Assembly (NCBI GenBank): GCA_022600395.1
Contig: JAHZKM010000005.1
Location: 1-22,501, forward strand
Source: Pseudomonadota bacterium
GTDB taxonomy: Bacteria > Pseudomonadota > Gammaproteobacteria > PS1 > Pseudothioglobaceae
DNA: 22,501 bases
Direction: 5' to 3'
The notes beneath the pieces are model-generated. The model was not told where the DNA came from. It saw only the letters and a list, made by a program, of their open reading frames with translations, and ran no database searches. Every line of letters begins with the position of its first letter. Position 1 is the stretch's first letter. The translations under genes were made by a program, and so were the position numbers. Positions 1 through 10,073 of this stretch are shown in pieces.

Positions 1-217
1 CTCTGAGAGAGGTCAAGCTAAAACTCAAATTAGCACAAAAAATTTCGATAAAGAGATTGAAATAGCTTTTAATATTCATTATTTAATCTCTATTTTAGAA
101 AAACTACAAACCAATGAAGTCAATATGGTTGTTCCAGGTGGTGAAAATCAGTCCTGTATGTTAAGTAGTCCAGATGATGAAACTTATCAATATGTTGTAA
201 TGCCGATGCGTATTTAA
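1..217 (+). CDS. dnaN: DNA polymerase III beta subunit (sliding clamp), C-terminal fragment
   Basis: This is the last 71 codons of the beta clamp; the 5' part lies outside the window. The clamp encircles DNA and tethers polymerase III during replication. The visible reading frame runs from base 2 and ends with YVVMPMRI before the TAA stop. That matches the nearly invariant C-terminal tail of bacterial DnaN (E. coli ends in VVMPMRL), the strand that contributes to the clamp-loader and polymerase binding face. The gene is followed after 12 bases by recF in the same orientation, the standard dnaA-dnaN-recF-gyrB order, so dnaA and oriC are expected to the left. Identification rests on the tail motif plus gene order. 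Confidence 0.93.
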   Translation, partial: SERGQAKTQISTKNFDKEIEIAFNIHYLISILEKLQTNEVNMVVPGGENQSCMLSSPDDETYQYVVMPMRI

Positions 218-229
218 TTATTTTTTACA

Positions 230-1315
230 GTGGCAATTATTCGCAAACTAGCTATTACTCAGTTTCGTAACTTTAATCAACAATATATAAAACCAAGTAA
301 TCAATTGAATTTGTTTGTAGCAGACAATGCACAAGGTAAAACAAATTTAATTGAGGCTATCTATTATTTAGGGCACAATAGATCATTCAAAACAAAATCT
401 ATAAAGGAGATAACCCAGATTGACTGCTTAAAATTTCAACTCGATGCCCAAGTTGATAATTGCAGAATTAAGTTAGAAAAATCAAAACAAAAAACAATCA
501 TCTATATTGATCATTTACGATTGAAAAATAGTAGTCATTTATCTAAAATTTTACCCATTCAAATTATTACTCCAGATAAAGGTTTTGTTGTTAATGGCAC
601 GCCAAAAAATAAAAGATCTTATGTAGATTGGGGGGTGTTTCACGTGAAACCAAATTTTTTATCTGATTTTAAAAGATATGGTAAAGCCTTAAAGCATATT
701 AATTCTTTACTTTCTCAACAACAAGAATATGCTTTAAATGATTGGTTTTTAGAAATTTCAAAACTATCTGTAATTGTTAATCAGCTAAGATATGATTATA
801 TTCAGCAATTAAAAAAAACAAACTCAAATGAATTAATTCAAGAATTGTCAAACCTTTATTCTTCAATAGATTCTTTTGATTATGAATTTAAAACTGGGTG
901 GCCAAAAGAGGTAGATGCATATGATAGTGAAAGTATTTACCAATATTTGTTAAAAAATAAAAACTATTTATTAAAATCAAAATATTTAAATTACGGTCCT
1001 CATAAAGCAAGTCTTAAGTTTTTTTTAAACAATAAAGAAGAGTCTTTTTTATCAAGAGGGCAACAGAAAACTTTATCTATTATTTTTTGGTTAACTCAGG
1101 TTTCGTTTTTAGTCAAAAATAATGTTTATCCTATTGTGCTTATTGACGATCTAGCTTCAGAATTAGATACAACAAAAATTAAAACAATCCTTCATTATTT
1201 AAACCAATTAAATATTCAAACCTTTGTTACTGATATTGGTAAGGATATGTCTTATATTAAAGACGAAAATCCCACTATTTTTTCGATTAAAAATGGTGAA
1301 ATCAAACCTCAATAA
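230..1315 (+). CDS. recF: DNA replication and repair protein RecF
   Basis: RecF is an SMC-like ATPase that helps load RecA at single-strand gaps through the RecFOR pathway. The 361 residues match the usual family length of about 360. Visible motifs are a Walker A loop at residues 31-38 (ADNAQGKT, with A-D in place of the commoner G-A), the ABC-type signature LSRGQQKTL around residues 281-289, and a Walker B with D-loop, PIVLIDDLASELD, near residue 305. The N-terminus (ITQFRNF, then a Walker A near residue 35) aligns with E. coli RecF, supporting the GTG start at base 230. No Shine-Dalgarno sequence is visible in the 12-base gap after dnaN, so coupling to dnaN translation is plausible. The gene is strikingly rich in A and T, with many Lys, Asn and Ile codons. 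Confidence 0.95.
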   Translation: MAIIRKLAITQFRNFNQQYIKPSNQLNLFVADNAQGKTNLIEAIYYLGHNRSFKTKSIKEITQIDCLKFQLDAQVDNCRIKLEKSKQKTIIYIDHLRLKNSSHLSKILPIQIITPDKGFVVNGTPKNKRSYVDWGVFHVKPNFLSDFKRYGKALKHINSLLSQQQEYALNDWFLEISKLSVIVNQLRYDYIQQLKKTNSNELIQELSNLYSSIDSFDYEFKTGWPKEVDAYDSESIYQYLLKNKNYLLKSKYLNYGPHKASLKFFLNNKEESFLSRGQQKTLSIIFWLTQVSFLVKNNVYPIVLIDDLASELDTTKIKTILHYLNQLNIQTFVTDIGKDMSYIKDENPTIFSIKNGEIKPQ

Positions 1316-1428
1316 AAAAGTATTTTTTTATTTTATATACTCATTAAAACCCCTTTAATACAACAATTTATATTGACTAATTAATAGCTAAAAAGAAATG
1401 CATGGCAAGCTGTTTTTTCTATAGCTCG

Positions 1429-1437
1429 TGGTATAAT
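1429..1437 (+). promoter_or_regulatory. Candidate extended -10 promoter for gyrB
   Basis: The 142-base recF-gyrB gap contains TG-G-TATAAT, a perfect extended -10 element. No good -35 hexamer lies 16-18 bases upstream, which is compatible with an extended -10 promoter. Transcription would start near base 1444, giving a leader of about 17 bases without a Shine-Dalgarno site before the gyrB ATG at 1461. The rest of this gap is plain AT-rich DNA. Confidence 0.55.
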
Positions 1438-1439
1438 AA

Positions 1440-3863
<2,424 letters not shown>

Positions 3864-3887
3864 ATATAAACAAATAAGGAAAATACC

Positions 3888-4775
3888 ATGTCTAAAAAAC
3901 ATCCTGTTGTTGTTGTAACCGGATCTTCTGGTGCTGGAACAACATTCGTAAAACGTGCATTCGAACATATTTTTTCACGTGAAAAAATCAACTCATTAAT
4001 TGTTGAAGGCGATAGTTTTCATATGTATGATCGTGCCGCTATGAAAGAAAATGTAAAAAAACAAGAAGGTTTAGGTAACAACTTTTTTTCTCATTTTGGT
4101 CCAGATGCTAATTTATTTGACAAAATTGAAGAAACTTTCAAAGATTATGGTGAGACAGGTCAATGTGATCGTCGTTATTATTTACATTCTGATGAAGAGG
4201 CTTCTGAGCACAATGCTCGTTTGAACACCAATTTAACACCAGGACAATTTACCCCATGGGAGAAAGTAGGCACTGATACTGACGTATTGTTTTATGAAGG
4301 ATTACATGGTGCTGTTGTAACAGAAGATGTTGATATGGCTCAATATGCTGATCTTAAAATTGGCGTAGTTCCAAGCGTAAATCTAGAGTGGATTCAAAAA
4401 ATTCATCGTGATAATGCTGAAAGAGGTTATTCAGCAGAAGAGACTGTAGATACAATCTTGCGTAGAATGCCAGACTATATCAATTATATTACACCTCAGT
4501 TTTCACAAACAGATATCAACTTTCAGCGCGTAGCAACTGTTGACACTTCTAATCCTTTTATTGCTCGCGATATTCCAACACCAGATGAAAGTTTTGTGGT
4601 AATTCGTTTTAAAGACCTAGAAAAGACGCCTGTTGATTTTACTTACTTATGTAGCATGATCGAAGGTTCGTTTATGTCTAGACGCAATACAATTGTTGTT
4701 CCAGGCGGCAAAATGAGTTTAGCAATGGATATTATCTTATATCCAATTATCAAGAAGATGATCGAAGATAAGTAG
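3888..4775 (+). CDS. prk: Phosphoribulokinase (Calvin cycle)
   Basis: Phosphorylates ribulose 5-phosphate to ribulose 1,5-bisphosphate, the RuBisCO substrate, so the organism probably fixes CO2. The 295-residue length fits the bacterial (proteobacterial, octameric) type of about 290 residues. The P-loop GSSGAGTT spans residues 12-19. Asp42 in the EGDSFHMYDR segment matches the catalytic base Asp42 of the Rhodobacter enzyme, and the YEGLHG segment carries Glu137, the expected Walker B acidic residue. A Shine-Dalgarno AAGGAA at 3876-3881 sits 6 bases before the ATG, one of the clear ribosome sites in this window. The gene follows gyrB rather than RuBisCO genes and ends at a strong terminator. 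A pentose/uridine kinase is excluded by close agreement with the prk pattern along the whole length. Confidence 0.96.
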   Translation: MSKKHPVVVVTGSSGAGTTFVKRAFEHIFSREKINSLIVEGDSFHMYDRAAMKENVKKQEGLGNNFFSHFGPDANLFDKIEETFKDYGETGQCDRRYYLHSDEEASEHNARLNTNLTPGQFTPWEKVGTDTDVLFYEGLHGAVVTEDVDMAQYADLKIGVVPSVNLEWIQKIHRDNAERGYSAEETVDTILRRMPDYINYITPQFSQTDINFQRVATVDTSNPFIARDIPTPDESFVVIRFKDLEKTPVDFTYLCSMIEGSFMSRRNTIVVPGGKMSLAMDIILYPIIKKMIEDK

Positions 4776-4790
4776 TATAGCGCTACTTCC

Positions 4791-4831
4791 AAAAAAAACC
4801 CTAATTACGATTTTGTAATTAGGGTTTTTTT
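4791..4831. terminator. Bidirectional rho-independent terminator between prk and leuS
   Basis: A perfect 10-base-pair stem (bases 4799-4808 with 4815-4824, CCCTAATTAC against GTAATTAGGG) closes a six-base GATTTT loop. It is flanked by a run of A on the left and a run of T on the right, which extend the stem and supply a U tract on either strand. The hairpin lies between the convergent ends of prk and leuS and can stop transcription from both sides. Confidence 0.93.
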
Positions 4832-4877
4832 ATGTTTAAAAATTAAACTGGGTAGTTTTTGTAGAGTTGTTACTGTG

Positions 4878-7334
4878 CTATTTAGCAACAATATTGACCA
4901 GCTTGTTGGGGATTACAATAACTTTTAAAATGTTCAAATCTTGAGTAAATTTAGCCACATTGGTATCTGTAAGTGCACTAGTTTCAATAAATTGTTTGTC
5001 GCTATTAGCTGGTAAAGTTATTTTGGCACGTAGTTTCCCGTTTACTTGAACAATAATTTGCACCTCGTCTTGTTCTAAAGCGCCGCTCTCAACCTGAGGC
5101 CAAGACTCATTAATAATAGCCGTATTGTAACCTAGCTGTTGCCATAGGTAGTGGCAGACATGTGGTGTAATAGGACTCAAAGTTCGGAGAATAATAGTGA
5201 TAGATTCTAGACGTACAGCTAACGATTGTCCGTCAACACCATTAAATTTATTGAGCGCGTTGGTTAGCTCCATTAAGGCAGCGATAGCAGTATTAAAGGA
5301 GTGCCTACGTTCAATGTCATCTGTTATTTTAGATAAGGTTTGATGGGTTTTTTGACGCATCTCTTTTTGTTGAGCGTTTAAAGAGTCAGTGTTTAAAGTA
5401 GTTGTTTGATGATTTTTGGCATCTGACAAATAAGTTTCAACCAAGCGATATACTTTGTTAACAAAGCGATAAGCACCTTCAAGACCTGTATCACTCCATT
5501 CTAAATCTTGGGTAGGTGGCGCGGCAAATAAAATAAATAAACGAACTGTGTCAGCACCATACTTTTCGATCATTTCCGCTGGATCTACCGTATTTCCTTT
5601 TGATTTACTCATTTTGGCACCATCTTTAAGTACCATGCCTTGGGTTAATAGATTTTTAAAAGGCTCATCATGGCTAATCAAGCCTTCATCGCGTAATAGT
5701 TTGTTGAAAAACCGCGCATACAATAGATGCAAAATGGCGTGCTCAATTCCGCCAACATATTGATCAACCTCAAGCCAATAATTGGCGCGATCATCAAGCA
5801 TGGCTTTATCGCTATCCGCACAAGCATATCTAGCGAAATACCAAGAAGACTCAAAAAACGTGTCAAATGTATCTGTTTCACGTTCAGCTTGTGCACCACA
5901 TTGAGGGCAGGTGGTTTCATAAAATTCAGGCATTTTTTTAATTGGCGAGCCAACACCATCAAAAACAACCTCCTCAGGCAAAGCAATAGGCAAATCTTGC
6001 TCAGGCACAGCAACTGATCCGCAGCTAGAGCAGTTAATAATAGGAATGGGACAACCCCAATAGCGCTGACGAGACACACCCCAGTCACGCAAGCGGTAGT
6101 TATTTTGCTTTTTGCCTAGATTTTTTGATTCAAGTAAACTGGCAATCGCTTCAAAAGCCTGAGAAGAGTCAAGGCCGTTAAATTCATTAGAATTGCACAA
6201 AACACCCTTCTCTGTGTAGGCACTCTGATCGATATCATGCTCACCTTCTTGTGGCTTAATAACCTTAAGCATAGGAATGTTATATTTTTTTGCAAATTCG
6301 TAATCTCGTTGATCATGTGCAGGAACGCTCATGACAGCACCTGTTCCATAGCCCATTAAGACAAAGTTGGCTATCCAAATTGGCACTTCATTTCCGGTTA
6401 GTGGGTGTTTACAGGTGAGTCCAGAATCAATACCCCTTTTTTCCATAGTTTCCATGGCGGCTTCAGAGGTTTCCATAGTGCGACACTGGTCAATAAATTT
6501 TTGCACATCAGGATTTTTTTTGCTGGCTTCTAGTGACAAAGGGTGTTCGCTGGCAACGGCTAAATAAGTAACACCCATTAGCGTGTCAGGACGGGTTGTA
6601 TAAACTTTGAGTGCATCGGCGTTTGGACGGTTAAAGCTGATTTCTAATCCAGTCGATTTTCCAATCCAGTTTCGTTGCATGGTTTTAACCGCATCTGGCC
6701 AACCTGTTAAATTGTCTAATGAATCAAGTAATTCATCAGCATAATCGGTAATACGCATAAACCATTGAGAGATTTCTTTTTTCTCAATCAGTGCATCTGA
6801 GCGCCAGCCACGGCCATCAATGACTTGTTCGTTAGCCAATACGGTTTGATCTACAGGATCCCAATTAACCACAGCATTTTTTTTGTAGACTAAGCCTTTT
6901 TCAAATAGCTTGATAAATAGCCACTGCTCCCATTTGTAATATTTTGGGTGGCATGTTGCTATTTCGCGAGACCAATCATAGCCAAAGCCTAATTGTGATA
7001 ATTGCAAGCGCATGTAGTCAATATTCTCATACGTCCATTTTGCAGGAGGCACTTTATTTTTGAGCGCGGCATTTTCAGCAGGCAGGCCAAAAGCATCCCA
7101 GCCAATTGGCTGCAGTACATTTTTACCCTGCATTTTTTGAAAACGAGAGATAACATCACCAATTGAATAATTCCTAACATGACCCATGTGTAGACGCCCA
7201 GATGGGTAAGGAAACATACTTAAGCAGTAGTACTTTTCTTTTGTAGGATCTTCAACAACCTCAAAAGACTTGTTGTCCATCCAATATTTTTGGGCTTGAG
7301 TCTCAATTTCTTGAGCGTTATATTCTGAGTTCAT
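4878..7334 (-). CDS. leuS: Leucyl-tRNA synthetase
   Basis: Class I aminoacyl-tRNA synthetase that charges tRNA-Leu and hydrolyses mischarged products. At 818 residues it is somewhat shorter than E. coli LeuS (860). The HIGH signature is HMGH at residues 49-52 within [19 protein letters not shown], and KMSKS lies at about 574-578 in [14 protein letters not shown]. The inserted CP1 editing domain shows the threonine-rich [15 protein letters not shown] and the acidic [17 protein letters not shown] segments. A zinc-ribbon-like set of cysteines (CSSCG, CPQCG) falls roughly between residues 433 and 480. The ATG at 7334 gives the family-typical N-terminus. It starts 9 bases after the pyrD stop and has no clear Shine-Dalgarno site, so it is probably cotranscribed with and coupled to pyrD. 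Confidence 0.97.
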   Translation of the reverse strand: MNSEYNAQEIETQAQKYWMDNKSFEVVEDPTKEKYYCLSMFPYPSGRLHMGHVRNYSIGDVISRFQKMQGKNVLQPIGWDAFGLPAENAALKNKVPPAKWTYENIDYMRLQLSQLGFGYDWSREIATCHPKYYKWEQWLFIKLFEKGLVYKKNAVVNWDPVDQTVLANEQVIDGRGWRSDALIEKKEISQWFMRITDYADELLDSLDNLTGWPDAVKTMQRNWIGKSTGLEISFNRPNADALKVYTTRPDTLMGVTYLAVASEHPLSLEASKKNPDVQKFIDQCRTMETSEAAMETMEKRGIDSGLTCKHPLTGNEVPIWIANFVLMGYGTGAVMSVPAHDQRDYEFAKKYNIPMLKVIKPQEGEHDIDQSAYTEKGVLCNSNEFNGLDSSQAFEAIASLLESKNLGKKQNNYRLRDWGVSRQRYWGCPIPIINCSSCGSVAVPEQDLPIALPEEVVFDGVGSPIKKMPEFYETTCPQCGAQAERETDTFDTFFESSWYFARYACADSDKAMLDDRANYWLEVDQYVGGIEHAILHLLYARFFNKLLRDEGLISHDEPFKNLLTQGMVLKDGAKMSKSKGNTVDPAEMIEKYGADTVRLFILFAAPPTQDLEWSDTGLEGAYRFVNKVYRLVETYLSDAKNHQTTTLNTDSLNAQQKEMRQKTHQTLSKITDDIERRHSFNTAIAALMELTNALNKFNGVDGQSLAVRLESITIILRTLSPITPHVCHYLWQQLGYNTAIINESWPQVESGALEQDEVQIIVQVNGKLRAKITLPANSDKQFIETSALTDTNVAKFTQDLNILKVIVIPNKLVNIVAK

Positions 7335-7343
7335 GGTGTGTTT

Positions 7344-8309
7344 TTATTTGTTTGAGCCGATATCGCATTGTGAAACGGCAGAGTTAAGATTTAGAGTTCC
7401 AACTAAATCATTTACACTGTTTAATTGATGATCAATAAGGTATTGGCTGATACCAGAATTAATTTTAGGGCAAACTAATGGATCGTAAAAAAGTGCTGTA
7501 CCAATACCAAGAGTGGAAGCTCCAGCAATAATAAATTCAATTGCGTCATTGGAAGTCATTATGCCACCTTGACCAATAATTGGAATACTGAAATGTTTAC
7601 TTACTTGATACACTTGATGCACCTTTAAAAGGGCAATAGGTTTGATCGCTGGTCCTGACAATCCCCCTTGATTATTGCCAATAACCGGACGTCTAGTATG
7701 TGTGTTAATTGACATACCCATAAGAGTATTGATAACTGCGAGACCATCGGTACCTGCATCAATGCAACGCTGTGCGCTGAGTCCAATATCTGTCTGATTA
7801 GGCGATAGTTTGGTGATCAAGGGTTTACTTGTGTTTTTACGACAAATGTCAACTACTCTATAAGACATGTCCGGATCATTTCCAAAAGCAACTCCGCCTT
7901 CTTTTACATTGGGACAGGAGATATTTATCTCGATCGCATCTATATCAGAATCATCAAAGCGTTTAGAAATCTCACCATACTCTTCAACTGAGGAGCCAGA
8001 AATATTAATAATAAAACGAGTTTCGGTCTTGTCTAATGTCGGCATAATTTCGTTAATTACAACATCTGTACCAGGGTTTTGAAGTCCAATAGCGTTAATC
8101 ATTCCTTCAGGAGTTTCTGTAACACGGCTAGGAATATTGCCAAGCCGAGGCTCTAGTGTAGTACCTTTGAGGCAAATAGCGCCAACGTCTTTGTTGGAAA
8201 ATCCTTTGATTCTGGTGTATTCCTCACCAAAACCGACACAGCCAGAAAGAAGAACAATTGGCGAGTCCAGATTGAGACCGCAGAATTGAGTTTTTAAGTT
8301 TTTATGCAT
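7344..8309 (-). CDS. pyrD: Dihydroorotate dehydrogenase, class 1 (1B-like) catalytic subunit
   Basis: An FMN-dependent TIM-barrel enzyme that oxidises dihydroorotate to orotate, the fourth step of pyrimidine synthesis. The active-site base is Cys132 in INISCPNVKEGG; a cysteine here marks class 1, whereas the membrane-bound class 2 enzyme usual in Gammaproteobacteria uses serine. Other signatures are ETPEGMINAIGLQNPG around residues 65-80, LITKLSPN near 164-171, and the phosphate-binding IIGQGGI and GTALFYDP segments. The length (321) and the GFGEEY N-terminal segment favour subclass 1B (NAD-linked), which normally needs a PyrK electron-transfer subunit. No pyrK is in this window. The ATG at 8309 is the only plausible start and lies 7 bases after a TATAAT hexamer. 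leuS follows 9 bases downstream. Confidence 0.9.
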   Translation of the reverse strand: MHKNLKTQFCGLNLDSPIVLLSGCVGFGEEYTRIKGFSNKDVGAICLKGTTLEPRLGNIPSRVTETPEGMINAIGLQNPGTDVVINEIMPTLDKTETRFIINISGSSVEEYGEISKRFDDSDIDAIEINISCPNVKEGGVAFGNDPDMSYRVVDICRKNTSKPLITKLSPNQTDIGLSAQRCIDAGTDGLAVINTLMGMSINTHTRRPVIGNNQGGLSGPAIKPIALLKVHQVYQVSKHFSIPIIGQGGIMTSNDAIEFIIAGASTLGIGTALFYDPLVCPKINSGISQYLIDHQLNSVNDLVGTLNLNSAVSQCDIGSNK

Positions 8310-8348
8310 ATGCGGTATTATACATTTTTGCTGTTAAAATTAGTAAAC
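8310..8348. promoter_or_regulatory. Compact divergent promoter region, pyrD and bioD
   Basis: Only 39 bases separate the start codons of pyrD (- strand) and bioD (+ strand). On the - strand, TATAAT occupies 8322-8317, seven bases before the pyrD ATG. On the + strand, TG-T-TAAAAT (8332-8340) is an extended -10 match eight bases before the bioD ATG at 8349. Both would start transcription at or within a few bases of the initiation codon. -35 matches are weak: TTACTA or TTTACT for pyrD at 18-19-base spacing, and none clear for bioD. Neither gene has a Shine-Dalgarno site. Confidence 0.5.
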
Positions 8349-8990
8349 ATGAAAGGCTTGTTTATTAGCGGGAGTGGGACTGACGTTGGAAAAACGTTTA
8401 TCGCCCAACATCTTGTGAAATTATTATCTAAAACAAGACGGGTTGCTGTTAGAAAGCCCGTTGAGAGCGATTGCCTTATTGTGGATGGTTTTTTAAAAAC
8501 CAAAGATGCTCGACAATTGCTAAACGCAAGTAATGTTGAAGAAGATATTGATATCGTATGCCCTTATAAGTTTCATCAATGTAGTAGCGCTGAAAGCGCC
8601 AGCAAAGCGCAAGGTGTCAGCCTATCTCTTGAGCAATTGATCGAGGCTTGTGTGAGCGATACATTTGTTGTTGTTGAAGGAGCTGGTGGATTATTATCGC
8701 CTTTGGCAGAGGAGGCGTTGAATATTGATTTAGTTAAGTCGCTCTCATTACCACTAATTATTGTAGTGAAAGACGAGCTAGGTGCAATTAATCAAGCTCT
8801 ATTGACTATTAAAGTAGCACGACAATATCAACTGGAAATTGTTTGCGTGGTTTTAAATCAGTTTGAGCCTAACACACTTAATAACGCAAGCGCCATTAGT
8901 TATTATGGACAATGTAAAGTGGTGGTATATAATGGCTCATTAAAAACCCAATTTAGCCAAGAAATGGGCAATATACTTGATTTAAGCTAG
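8349..8990 (+). CDS. bioD: Dethiobiotin synthetase
   Basis: ATP-dependent carboxylase that closes the ureido ring of dethiobiotin from 7,8-diaminopelargonate and CO2, the penultimate step of biotin synthesis. The 213-residue product starts MKGLFIS, close in position to the E. coli N-terminus. An upstream in-frame ATG at 8304 would add 15 residues with no family counterpart and would overlap the pyrD start, so it is rejected. The P-loop is GSGTDVGKT (residues 8-16, Lys15 and Thr16). The family fingerprint is GTDTxVGKT, so the usual Asp10 is replaced by Gly. KPVES (Lys36) and VVEGAGGLLSPL (Glu110) match the substrate and Mg sites. The last base is only two bases from the sspB stop, tail to tail. 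No other biotin genes are nearby. Confidence 0.9.
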   Translation: MKGLFISGSGTDVGKTFIAQHLVKLLSKTRRVAVRKPVESDCLIVDGFLKTKDARQLLNASNVEEDIDIVCPYKFHQCSSAESASKAQGVSLSLEQLIEACVSDTFVVVEGAGGLLSPLAEEALNIDLVKSLSLPLIIVVKDELGAINQALLTIKVARQYQLEIVCVVLNQFEPNTLNNASAISYYGQCKVVVYNGSLKTQFSQEMGNILDLS

Positions 8991-8992
8991 TT

Positions 8993-9349
8993 TTATTCTA
9001 GCAGTTTTAGCCCGGGCTTTTGTTCAGTTTCTGCTGGCTGCTCTTTAACTTCAAACATCATGCCTTCACCATTTTCTCCAGCATAAATACTAAGAACTGC
9101 GTATATGGGTATATACACATCGACAGATTGGCCTGAAAATCGAGCCTTAAAACTTATATATTCGTTGTTTAAAACAAGAGATTCAGTCGCCGATGCGGTA
9201 ATGTTAAGAACAATTTTGTTTTGCTGAATAAACTGCTTGGGCACCAAGACTTCTGGATGGCTACAATCAACTAAAATATGTGCAGTTAGTCCAGAGTCTT
9301 CCATCCATTGATGGTAGGCCCTTATTAAATACGGTGTAACAGGGGTCAC
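8993..9349 (-). CDS. sspB: ClpXP protease adaptor SspB (stringent starvation protein B)
   Basis: SspB delivers ssrA-tagged proteins, released from stalled ribosomes, to the ClpXP protease. The substrate-binding fold is recognisable throughout: PYLIRAYHQWMEDSGLTAHILVD at the start, then QQNKIVLNIT, FKARFSGQ and AVLSIYAGENGEGMMFE. The C-terminal PGLKLLE resembles the ClpX-binding tail of E. coli SspB (ALRVVK). The protein has 118 residues against about 165 in E. coli; the loss is nearly all in the flexible linker between the fold and the tail. Translation starts at GTG (9349), 10 bases after the sspA stop with only a weak GGA upstream. The sspA-sspB order behind petABC is common in Gammaproteobacteria. 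Confidence 0.88.
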   Translation of the reverse strand: MTPVTPYLIRAYHQWMEDSGLTAHILVDCSHPEVLVPKQFIQQNKIVLNITASATESLVLNNEYISFKARFSGQSVDVYIPIYAVLSIYAGENGEGMMFEVKEQPAETEQKPGLKLLE

Positions 9350-9359
9350 GGCTTATCCG

Positions 9360-9989
9360 TTAGTTATATTCTTTTTCGCAATCTGTTAGACTCTCTTTAA
9401 AAGAATCTCTCGCAAAGAGTCTTTTAGCGTAGTCAGTTACTGCTTTTCCTGGCGCGCCCAATTCAACTTCAAGTTTCTTTAAGCGCCACAATAATACCGC
9501 TAAACAAGCATCAACAATAGTCATTTCATCACTTTTGAAAAATGGCTTATAAGCAAACAAAGGCACCAATTCAATTAAATTGCTTTTTAGAATTTTACGT
9601 GCTTCATCAGCTTCTTTTTTACTACCAGTTTCAATGATGTTAGCCAGTTCAAACCAGCAGCCCGCAGAACGTGTAAATCTAAAAATCATTAGGCGTTTTT
9701 CTGATTTTTCGATTGGATCCACTGGCAATAATGGCGGAAAAGGAAATCTTTCATCTAGGTATTCCATAATGACAGACAAATCATAAAGAACAATGCCACG
9801 ATCAAATAAAGTTGGTAAAGATTGACAGGGATTTAATTCTAGAATCTCTTCTGGCATTTCGTTAATCTTAATATTGAATACATCTCTTTCGATGTTTTTT
9901 TCAGCCATTATAAAGCGCACTACATGTGATTCAATCTCTTGTGGAGAAGAATATAATGTTGTTGAAGATGGATTAGGTTTTGTTAGCAT
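9360..9989 (-). CDS. sspA: Stringent starvation protein A (GST-fold RNA polymerase-associated regulator)
   Basis: SspA binds RNA polymerase and adjusts promoter use in stationary phase and starvation. It has a glutathione-S-transferase fold but lacks transferase activity in E. coli. The 209-residue form starting at the ATG at 9989 shows the N-terminal thioredoxin-like half, with LYSSPQEIESHVVRFIMAEK, LNPCQSLPTLFDR and the highly conserved IMEYLDERFPFPPLLPVDP, followed by the helical half with PFFKSDEMTIVDACLAVLLWRL and RDSFKESLTDCE. A longer frame reaches a TTG at 10025, but that TTG lies inside a terminator-like hairpin, while AAGAGGT precedes the ATG by 10 bases. petC lies upstream and sspB 10 bases downstream. 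Confidence 0.93.
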   Translation of the reverse strand: MLTKPNPSSTTLYSSPQEIESHVVRFIMAEKNIERDVFNIKINEMPEEILELNPCQSLPTLFDRGIVLYDLSVIMEYLDERFPFPPLLPVDPIEKSEKRLMIFRFTRSAGCWFELANIIETGSKKEADEARKILKSNLIELVPLFAYKPFFKSDEMTIVDACLAVLLWRLKKLEVELGAPGKAVTDYAKRLFARDSFKESLTDCEKEYN

Positions 9990-9999
9990 GGTTTTTTCT

Positions 10000-10006
10000 A
10001 CCTCTT
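10000..10006 (-). promoter_or_regulatory. Ribosome binding site that decides the sspA start
   Basis: AAGAGGT on the - strand lies 10 bases before the ATG at 9989. It is downstream of the hairpin at 10020-10046 and inside the alternative reading-frame extension. It therefore supports the shorter 209-residue SspA over the TTG start at 10025. Confidence 0.7.
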
Positions 10007-10013
10007 TAAAATC

Positions 10014-10046
10014 AAAAAACAGCAAGCCTTCTTTTAAAGGTTGCTG
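10014..10046 (-). terminator. Terminator-like hairpin (attenuator) between petC and sspA
   Basis: Read on the - strand, CAGCAA-CCTT pairs with AAGG-(bulged C)-TTGCTG around a six-base loop (stem bases 10046-10037 and 10030-10020). Six T residues (10019-10014) follow immediately. This is the form of a rho-independent terminator, placed between two genes usually cotranscribed. I see no room for a full new promoter between it and sspA, so partial read-through is likely. Confidence 0.7.
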
Positions 10047-10073
10047 CTGTGGGTTGTGGGTGTTTGTCTTTAG

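Noticed and set aside
1311-1332. Inverted repeat AATAAAAAA / TTTTTTATT at the recF stop as a terminator
   Set aside because: The stem contains only A-T pairs and would be unstable; it is expected by chance in such AT-rich DNA.
4770-4788. Small hairpin AAGTAG / CTACTT overlapping the prk stop
   Set aside because: Only six pairs and no T tract; the much stronger terminator hairpin follows directly.
5678-6088. 136-codon frame inside leuS on the same strand
   Set aside because: It is an alternative frame of the well-conserved leuS catalytic region; the translation shows no domain.
8304-8348. Upstream in-frame ATG extending bioD by 15 residues
   Set aside because: It overlaps the pyrD start codon, lacks a ribosome site and adds residues with no counterpart in BioD proteins; the ATG at 8349 fits the family N-terminus.
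9990-10025. Longer sspA from a TTG at 10025
   Set aside because: The TTG lies within the petC-sspA hairpin and before the Shine-Dalgarno site; the ATG at 9989 matches the known SspA N-terminus.
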